A stretch of 64,000 nucleotides of DNA from Pyrolobus sp964613695. Its GTDB lineage: Archaea; Thermoproteota; Thermoprotei_A; Sulfolobales; Pyrodictiaceae. The notes under the pieces are model-generated. The model had not been told where the DNA came from. It made no database searches and saw only the letters and a list, made by a program, of their open reading frames with translations. Positions 58,997 to 64,000 of this stretch are shown piece by piece. Position 1 is the first letter of the stretch. Every line of letters begins with the position of its first letter. The stretch covers positions 29,956 through 93,955 of the forward strand of contig CAZTIR010000001.1 in assembly GCA_964613695.1 (NCBI GenBank), written 5' to 3'. A program made the translations under genes and the position numbers.

Positions 58997-59947
58997 TTGC
59001 CAAAAAGGCCTAGATGCGCCAGGTGTGGGAGGAGCGCCTCCTATACCCCAAGCTGGGCGCCGAAGCTCTCGCTCTGCGAGGAGCATTTCATAGAGGCTTT
59101 TCGTAAGAGGGTCGAGAAGGCTCTCGACAAGGGGTTGAGGAGAGTCGAGATTAGGCGTGTTCTGGTCGGCGTCTCTGGCGGCAAGGATAGTGTTGCACTC
59201 CTAGATGTGCTTGCCTGGTACTCCTCTCGCAGGGGCTTCGAGGTTATCGGCGCTTATATTGATCTGGGTATACCCGGCTACTCTAAACACTCGATGCGCG
59301 TCGCCGTGGATGCCTTCAATACTATTGGCGTTGATTATGTTGTGGTTGAGGCGAGGGAGGTTCTAGGGGTCGATACTAGGCTCGCTCACGAAGCCTTCAC
59401 CGAGAGGGTGGTTTCGAGGCCCACTTGCTCGGTATGCGGGATGATAAAGAGGCGTATCCTCGAGACGCTCGCTAAGAACCTTGGCGCCGATGCTATCGCG
59501 ACGGGGCATACTTTCGACGATGTCTTCTCCTTTACCCTCCAGAACCTTGCCAGCGGATACCGGGAGACATTCGCAGTAGTGGAGAGGGGTTCTGGGCTCA
59601 TGCGCCTGAAGCCACTGCTTGTGGTTAGGGAGTCGGATACTCTAGCCTACGTGGAGGCGCGTAGGCTACCCTTCACCGAGACGCCATGCCCCTACAAGCC
59701 TTCTAGATCCGTGACCGCCTGGTATAAGTACGTAGGGGGTCTCCTGGGGTCTCTTAACCCTGGTTTAGCCTCCAGCCTTGCTGGCATAAGGTACGAGGCT
59801 CGAAAGGCCGAGGTGCGTGGGAGGTGCGTCTACTGTGGCTCTGTTACCGCAGAGCGCGTGTGTAGCACTTGTAGGACAGTCTCGCAGATACTACGCTGGC
59901 TGGTCGAGAATCAGGGTTATCATAGTACAGCTGGGGAGCGGCATTAG
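58997..59947 (+). CDS. tRNA thiolation enzyme, TtuA/Ncs6 (Ctu1) family
   Basis: 316 residues. N-terminal zinc finger (Cys7, Cys10, Cys27, His30), PP-loop SGGKDS (60-65), catalytic pair CSVC (Cys144/147) in RPTCSVCGMIKRRIL, DAIATGHTFDD, and TPCPYKPS (Cys231). A second zinc knuckle at the C-terminus (CVYCGS, CSTCR) completes the fold. The family adds sulfur to U34 or m5U54 of tRNA using a ubiquitin-like sulfur carrier. It starts at TTG 20 nt after the VWA gene; the next gene, a beta-grasp protein, overlaps it. Confidence 0.92.
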   Translation: MPKRPRCARCGRSASYTPSWAPKLSLCEEHFIEAFRKRVEKALDKGLRRVEIRRVLVGVSGGKDSVALLDVLAWYSSRRGFEVIGAYIDLGIPGYSKHSMRVAVDAFNTIGVDYVVVEAREVLGVDTRLAHEAFTERVVSRPTCSVCGMIKRRILETLAKNLGADAIATGHTFDDVFSFTLQNLASGYRETFAVVERGSGLMRLKPLLVVRESDTLAYVEARRLPFTETPCPYKPSRSVTAWYKYVGGLLGSLNPGLASSLAGIRYEARKAEVRGRCVYCGSVTAERVCSTCRTVSQILRWLVENQGYHSTAGERH

Positions 59948-60122
59948 AGAAGTCTGCGTGAGGGTACCGACGCCTACGACTCTACTAGAGGTGCTGGAGG
60001 CTTTGGGCTTACCACATACTCTTGCCAAGACATACTCGTGTAGCGGAGAGCCCTTGCCGCTATCAACTATTATCAACCGCGATTCGTGCATCAAGATTGT
60101 TCTGGTTGAGAGCCCAGGCTAG
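59910..60122 (+). CDS. ubiquitin-fold (MoaD/Urm1-like) sulfur carrier candidate, non-standard start
   Basis: About 70 residues if it starts at ATC 59910: RVIIVQLGSGIREVCVRVPTP, then TLLEVLEALGLP, the Cys-bearing KTYSCSGEPL, and IKIVLVESPG. Strand-helix-strand-strand order fits the beta-grasp fold; it ends in Pro-Gly, not Gly-Gly. No ATG/GTG/TTG lies close to the fold's first strand; the nearest in-frame ones are GTG 59835 and GTG 59817, inside the TtuA gene. The real start may be ATC/ATA or a GTG with an N-terminal extension. Being fused in position to the TtuA gene suggests that it supplies sulfur, but this is inference. Confidence 0.6.
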   Translation: MRVIIVQLGSGIREVCVRVPTPTTLLEVLEALGLPHTLAKTYSCSGEPLPLSTIINRDSCIKIVLVESPG

Positions 60123-60659
60123 AGCATTGGGCACGCACACGATATCCTTATCCGTCTCGCCTATGTACCTCTCACACATTGATGCCCTCCTACGCGCCTC
60201 CACCTTCTTCATAAGCGTGTACACCGCGTACCTCCTCGTAACCCTAACCTGTTCTCTAACAGCATCTTCGACGCTAAGGGCGAGATCGAACACTGTGAAC
60301 GCGTAGCTCTCGTCAACGCTCTTGTCGCGTAGGGGTAGGCGCGTAGCCTCAGCCTCAACTATATCCACGAGGTGTCCAACGCCAAGCTTTCTAACACGCC
60401 TGGCGCAGAAGTATAGCATACATATTGTGAGGTCGAGCGCTATGTAGTAGCTAACGTCTCCTAGTAACCTCTTCGAGTCTAGATACTCGAGGAGGAGGCA
60501 GGTGCCAGCCCCTATGTCTAGGAGCGTGCCGCGTGGAGGATGGGAGGAGAAAACAACGTTGTACTTCTCTCGCTGCTCCTCGCCGTAGAGCTCATCATAG
60601 CCTCCAGCGGTGATGCAGTACTTCTCCCGGATGATACGGGGGTCGGGCAAAACCGGCAC
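60063..60659 (-). CDS. class I SAM-dependent methyltransferase
   Basis: 198 residues. The SAM motifs are GTLLDIGAGTCLLLEYLDSK, YYIALDLTICMLYFC, and VDIVEAEATRLPLRDKSVDESYAF. The N-terminal helix REKYCITAGGYDELYGEEQREKYNVVF is common in small-molecule and tRNA methyltransferases. Its substrate is unknown. It lies 6 nt after S19 on the same strand, so it is probably translated with L2-S19. Its end overlaps the ubiquitin-fold gene tail to tail by 60 nt. Confidence 0.88.
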   Translation of the reverse strand: MPVLPDPRIIREKYCITAGGYDELYGEEQREKYNVVFSSHPPRGTLLDIGAGTCLLLEYLDSKRLLGDVSYYIALDLTICMLYFCARRVRKLGVGHLVDIVEAEATRLPLRDKSVDESYAFTVFDLALSVEDAVREQVRVTRRYAVYTLMKKVEARRRASMCERYIGETDKDIVCVPNALAWALNQNNLDARIAVDNS

Positions 60660-60665
60660 CGGGTT

Positions 60666-61112
60666 TTACTTGAGGGCCACGTGTAGCGTGCTCTTCGTAG
60701 CCTTGAGGCCTGGCTCGCCGTGCTTGACAGGCTTGCATGTTGGCGAGAACTCTCCGAGATAGTGGCCTATCATCTCCGGAGTTATCTTAACCGGGATGAA
60801 CTCCTTGCCGTTGTACACGGCTATCGTTAGCCCAACCATCTCGGGTAGTATTATCATGTCCCTAACGTGAGTCTTTATAACGACCTTCTCGCCCCGCAGC
60901 ATCTTCTGCCTCGCTTTCTTTATCTTACGCAGCAGTATACGCTGCGCCTCGGTGAAGCCCCTCATTAGGCTCCTACGCTGCCTCGCAGGGAGGAGCTTCG
61001 CAAACTCGTCCATGCTCATTTGGAGTAGTTGCTCAAGAGTGTAACCACGGTAGCGGAACTTCCTCCACTCTGGTGGTAGCATCTCAAGCCATTTCCTAAT
61101 CTCCTCGGACAT
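60666..61112 (-). CDS. rps19: ribosomal protein S19
   Basis: 148 residues. FRYRGYTLEQLLQMSMDEFAKLLPARQRRSLMRGFTEAQRILLRKIKKARQKM is the archaeal N-terminal part, followed by KTHVRDMIILPEMVGLTIAVYNGKEFIPVKITPEMIGHYLGEFSPTCKPVKHGEPGLKAT. It belongs with L2 but both are about 14 kb from the rest of the superoperon. Confidence 0.96.
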   Translation of the reverse strand: MSEEIRKWLEMLPPEWRKFRYRGYTLEQLLQMSMDEFAKLLPARQRRSLMRGFTEAQRILLRKIKKARQKMLRGEKVVIKTHVRDMIILPEMVGLTIAVYNGKEFIPVKITPEMIGHYLGEFSPTCKPVKHGEPGLKATKSTLHVALK

Positions 61113-61157
61113 ACACGAGCACCCCCGCGGGACGTGACGAGGGATAGGGTTTTAGTG

Positions 61158-61874
61158 CTACCTCTTCCGGCGGCCAGTCTGTCTCGCCGCGATGTGGCCA
61201 ACCTTCTGGCCCGGCGGCGCCTCTCTCGCAACGGTTGTCGGGAAGCTTGGGCTCTGGTGGCTTCCGCCGCCGTGCGGGTGGCTGACAGCGTTCATCGCTA
61301 CGCCGCGGACGCGCGGCCACTTGTGGGCCTTAGCACTCCACTTGTAGTAGGCGTTGCCTGCCTTGAGCAACGGCTTCTCTAGTCTACCGCCGCCAGCCGG
61401 TATGCCCACAGTGGCTCTAGCCTCATTCGGTATCTCCTTGACCTTACCGCTAGGCAGCTGCACTATCGTCTTGTTCCCAGTCCTACCGATGACTATCGCG
61501 TAGGAGCCTGGCGCACGTGCAAGCTTCCCCCCGTCGCCAGGCCTAATCTCGATGTTGAAAACCTGGGTACCCTCCGGGATCTTGCCAATGGGGAGGACGT
61601 TGCCGTTAACAGGCTCAGCGTCCGGACCTATCTTGATAACCTGGCCAACGTACATACCCTCCGCGGCAACAGTGTAGAACTCGTCACCATTCTCCAGTAC
61701 TATGCGGGCCAAGGGAGCCCAACGACCCGGATCATGGACTATCTCGACCACTCGTCCGCGCAGCGTGACCGGCATGAGGGGAGGATACCTGGCTGGAGCA
61801 GGGTGACGCCATGGTAGACTCCTGAACGTGGGCGAGCCTCGACCCATTCGCTGGACAAGTATTCGTTTACCCAT
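61158..61874 (-). CDS. rpl2: ribosomal protein L2
   Basis: 238 residues. GRGSPTFRSLPWRHPAPARYP, NVLPIGKIPEGTQVFNIEIRPGDGGKLARAPGSYAIVIGRT and GVAMNAVSHPHGGGSHQSP (peptidyl-transferase-proximal loop) identify it. It starts 42 nt after the CedB-like gene, which is on the same strand. Confidence 0.96.
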   Translation of the reverse strand: MGKRILVQRMGRGSPTFRSLPWRHPAPARYPPLMPVTLRGRVVEIVHDPGRWAPLARIVLENGDEFYTVAAEGMYVGQVIKIGPDAEPVNGNVLPIGKIPEGTQVFNIEIRPGDGGKLARAPGSYAIVIGRTGNKTIVQLPSGKVKEIPNEARATVGIPAGGGRLEKPLLKAGNAYYKWSAKAHKWPRVRGVAMNAVSHPHGGGSHQSPSFPTTVAREAPPGQKVGHIAARQTGRRKR

Positions 61875-61916
61875 TCCCTAGCCCCAGCACCACCCTCAAA
61901 CAGTATCCCTTTAACC

Positions 61917-63494
61917 CTACCCTCCTAGAAGCTCCGAGGCATCGACCTCAACAACCTCCGGGCGTGACGACGAGAGGCGGACAAGCACCTCGCCAACACC
62001 TAGAACGCGGAGTATGCGCTCCTCATACTCGCCTAGGCCGAGTCGAAGAACAGCCTCGCGTATATACCTCTCATCGTTCGACCCGAAGAGGATTACGCCA
62101 TAAGAGTTGTTGTATATCTCGTCTGGAAGGTCGCGGGGATCTTGCGTCACAGACACTAGGGATAACCCACGGCTCCTAGCCTCCTTATACAAGCGTATCA
62201 GGTGGAAGGAGGCCATCTTCCCCAAACGCCACGCCTCATCTATTACTAGCAGCGAGCCACCAACGTGAAGAGCAAGATAAGCTATAGCTACCATCGCCGC
62301 CGTCCTAAGCGACTCGGGTAGAGACGAGACGTCAAACACGGTATTCCTCCTCACCCAGGAGGGTTTTACACAAATGTTCAGGCCCCTGAGGCCTAGCTTA
62401 ACAAGCCTCCCGTCACGCACGCCAATAGTATCGAAAATGCACGTGCCCGACACTGTTCTAACATCGAGGCTCGCCTCTAGCCCCAGCTCCACCAGAAGCT
62501 CTTCAATAACCCTTCTGCCCAGGACGCCCTCCCTATACAACCAGAATGCCGCGTGCACCGCATCCCGTAGCCTAACCTCGTAACGATCCAGCAGGCCTTT
62601 CAGTCTCGCAGCCATATCCCCCTTAGGGTCTACACCATAGACGTGGTAGCCGAGAGCCTCGGCGCGGAGAAGGAGTATTGATGCGAGCGTTGTTTTCCCG
62701 CGGCCCGTTGGCCCGAGGATTACGTAGTGGAGGCTACCTTGCTTGCCGCTCAGAGGGAGTATGTATGGTGTGCCGCGTCTACTCCTACCGACGTAGACAC
62801 CCCTGCTACCAAAACCCCCTTGTCCCTCGGCCACGCCCAACACTATACTCGAGGCGATTCTCACCGGTGTAACGGAGTCTAGGCTAGAGTATCGCACGCC
62901 AAACGCCATTCCAATAGCGTTTAGGAGCTTCTCGCCCCTAACGACCCTAGCTCTACAACCCGTTTTCGAGACCTCACTCGCTAGGTTCTCAGCCAACCCG
63001 TCTATATTATCGCAGCTATCGCGCAGTACGAGCAGTATTCCCACGGCAGCAGCAGCCCTGCCAGACGCTAGTATATTATGCATCTTTTCTAAGAGACTCA
63101 GCTTCCTCTCAACAATCTTGTTACCAGGCTCCTTCTCGAGCACAACCCTAAGCGACATTATCCTATTCTCTATGTCGGCTAGCAGCCTACTCCTGTCAAT
63201 GCTCTGCTTCCCAACCACAACACCAACAACCTTGTCGAGCGCAAGCACACGCTCCAATACGGTCTCGAACAACTCTCTAGCATCGTAGACACACCTAAGC
63301 TCCTCTACCAGAACCGCTGCATAGCACCATCTCCCATTCCCGCCCACCACCCTCCCATCCACAACCCTGAGACCATTAAGCCCCTCAGCAAGCTTCACAC
63401 TAGAACCTATGAAGCCCGGCAACACGCTGCGGACGAGCTGCAACACCGCCGCCCCAACGCCCGCCAGGAGGACTAGAAGCGCGGGGTCCATCAC
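61917..63494 (-). CDS. membrane-anchored HerA/VirB4-type ATPase, CedB-like
   Basis: 525 residues. An N-terminal membrane helix (about 4-28) precedes a poorly conserved region (30-230) and an ATPase: Walker A ILGPTGRGKTTLASILL (about 261-269), VYGVDPKGDMAARLKGL, Walker B GGSLLVIDEAWRL (413-424), the HerA/VirB4-like VSVTQDPRDLPDEIYNNSYGVILFGSNDE, and a C-terminal helical region. CedB, the ATPase of the crenarchaeal DNA-import (Ced) system, has this design. It starts at GTG 63494, overlapping by 4 nt a tiny membrane protein, and another membrane gene sits upstream. This fits a Ced module but is not proved. Confidence 0.75.
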   Translation of the reverse strand: MMDPALLVLLAGVGAAVLQLVRSVLPGFIGSSVKLAEGLNGLRVVDGRVVGGNGRWCYAAVLVEELRCVYDARELFETVLERVLALDKVVGVVVGKQSIDRSRLLADIENRIMSLRVVLEKEPGNKIVERKLSLLEKMHNILASGRAAAAVGILLVLRDSCDNIDGLAENLASEVSKTGCRARVVRGEKLLNAIGMAFGVRYSSLDSVTPVRIASSIVLGVAEGQGGFGSRGVYVGRSRRGTPYILPLSGKQGSLHYVILGPTGRGKTTLASILLLRAEALGYHVYGVDPKGDMAARLKGLLDRYEVRLRDAVHAAFWLYREGVLGRRVIEELLVELGLEASLDVRTVSGTCIFDTIGVRDGRLVKLGLRGLNICVKPSWVRRNTVFDVSSLPESLRTAAMVAIAYLALHVGGSLLVIDEAWRLGKMASFHLIRLYKEARSRGLSLVSVTQDPRDLPDEIYNNSYGVILFGSNDERYIREAVLRLGLGEYEERILRVLGVGEVLVRLSSSRPEVVEVDASELLGG

Positions 63495-63640
63495 TCAACC
63501 CTCCTAGACGCGTATAGAGCTAGAAGCCCTAGGAGTACAACAAGGAGTGTTAGGATGGGGCGCTGCTTCAAGCCTAGCAGCACGGCTACAAGCATGGTTG
63601 CTAGGAGGAGACGCCGATCCCGTACGCTAACGTTCAGCAT
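63491..63640 (-). CDS. 49-residue two-helix membrane protein (CedA1-like candidate)
   Basis: MLNVSVRDRRLLLATMLVAV opens the protein, and it ends LLALYASRRVE. Two hydrophobic segments (about 11-24 and 28-45) are split by LKQRP. Size and topology resemble the small pilin-like subunits of Ced and VirB2-like systems, but no motif proves it. The stop TGA overlaps the start GTGA of the CedB-like gene, so translation is coupled. Start: ATG 63640. Confidence 0.6.
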   Translation of the reverse strand: MLNVSVRDRRLLLATMLVAVLLGLKQRPILTLLVVLLGLLALYASRRVE

Positions 63641-63652
63641 CCCCTAGAGCCC

Positions 63653-64000
63653 CTAGTATCTCACTCTCAACACCAGCGCCGGGTTTTCGCCAAGAACTCT
63701 ACCAAAGCCATATATCGCTAGGGCTGCGAGAGCCAGGAAGCTCCAGATAGCCCCACTATAAGCAAGGGCGACCATGTAGGCACCCAACGGTATATCGTGC
63801 AGGATTAGCGTCAGGAGCGGCTGGTATGGCGAGTAGCTGGGCCCCACTCTGTCGAAACCCGCTTTACACTCGACGGCCTTAGCGTGTATGCTAACCGCTC
63901 CATTCGCGTACGCATCAGCGCATATAATGCCATCATCTCGGTGGAAGGATGGTTTCGACGCCGAGCCGTTGATATCAACTATCAGCTTTTTACAAGAGCA
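63653..64000 (-). CDS. C-terminal part of a membrane protein with a Cys-rich outer domain (runs off right edge)
   Basis: At least 115 residues; the frame stays open to the window's last base, so the start lies outside. The visible part has Cys residues (CSCKK, GIICADA, AVECKAG) then two hydrophobic segments (LLTLILHDIPLGAYMVALA and IWSFLALAALAIYGFG) and a short tail ending RVRY. The Cys-rich stretch before the helices could be outside the cell. A GTG at 63847 is in frame but is probably internal. It lies 12 nt before the 49-residue protein gene and so belongs to the same operon. Confidence 0.6.
   Translation of the reverse strand, partial: CSCKKLIVDINGSASKPSFHRDDGIICADAYANGAVSIHAKAVECKAGFDRVGPSYSPYQPLLTLILHDIPLGAYMVALAYSGAIWSFLALAALAIYGFGRVLGENPALVLRVRY

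Noticed and set aside
1..64000. CRISPR arrays, insertion sequences, long direct repeats, rRNA and tRNA genes.
   Set aside because: No regularly spaced direct repeats, transposase frames, rRNA-like or complete tRNA-like segments were recognised by reading; this cannot exclude weak cases that a covariance-model scan would find.

Overview
This GC-rich window is archaeal. Its informational genes are of the archaeal/eukaryotic type: PriL, PCNA, NucS, Cbf5, Rpp29, and ribosomal proteins S25e, L14e, L34e, L19e, L32e and S4e. The promoters carry TATA boxes, GTG and TTG starts are common, and neighbouring genes often overlap by 4 nt (stop/start). S25e, a DUF106-type membrane protein beside adk and L34e, and a CedB-like ATPase point to a hyperthermophilic Thermoproteota (crenarchaeon). 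The best guess is Desulfurococcales, Pyrodictiaceae-like. The genus cannot be fixed from the sequence alone.

Layout. 0-9 kb: the NFACT/Rqc2 homologue diverges from a priL-S25e-nucS block. It is followed by a CDP-alcohol phosphatidyltransferase, FolE and several unassigned genes. 9.3-11.5 kb: an ABC-2 exporter and a thioesterase. 11.5-17.6 kb: glyS, a striking Trp-rich/Tyr-Pro-rich gene pair behind a perfect 20-bp palindrome, MTA phosphorylase, a GT4-type GlcNAc-1-P transferase and a RimK-like ATP-grasp ligase. 17.7-21.4 kb: isoprenoid lipid genes (prenyl synthase, geranylgeranyl reductase) and PCNA. 21.4-26.5 kb: branched-chain amino acid genes, ilvB-ilvN diverging from leuA-ilvD. 26.5-28 kb: a methyltransferase that appears to start at CTG, coupled to an EamA transporter.

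28-49.8 kb is one long minus-strand ribosomal superoperon, read from SPOUT-L3-L4-L23 through L22-S3-L29-Rpp29-S17-L14-L24-S4e-L5-S14-S8-L6-L32e-L19e-L18-S5-L30-L15-SecY-Adk-DUF106-L34e-Cmk-L14e-Cbf5. It is interrupted after L23 by two cell-surface genes: a secreted caspase-like (clan CD) peptidase candidate and a 1087-residue S-layer-like glycoprotein. The expected L2-S19 pair is not there. It lies about 14 kb away at 60.7-61.9 kb, directly downstream of a CedB-like ATPase and small membrane proteins.

50-60.7 kb holds a PUA-less tRNA-guanine-transglycosylase-like gene, a CxxCxxCC protein, ileS, a MoxR/VWA pair, and a TtuA/Ncs6-type sulfurtransferase. The last overlaps a tiny ubiquitin-fold protein that has no normal start codon and ends in Pro-Gly.

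The strongest leads are the possible DNA-import (Ced-like) cluster at the right edge, the palindrome-controlled Trp-rich pair, the broken ribosomal operon with its surface genes, and the CTG start. No tRNA, rRNA, insertion sequence or CRISPR array was found. No intergenic stretch exceeds about 205 bp.
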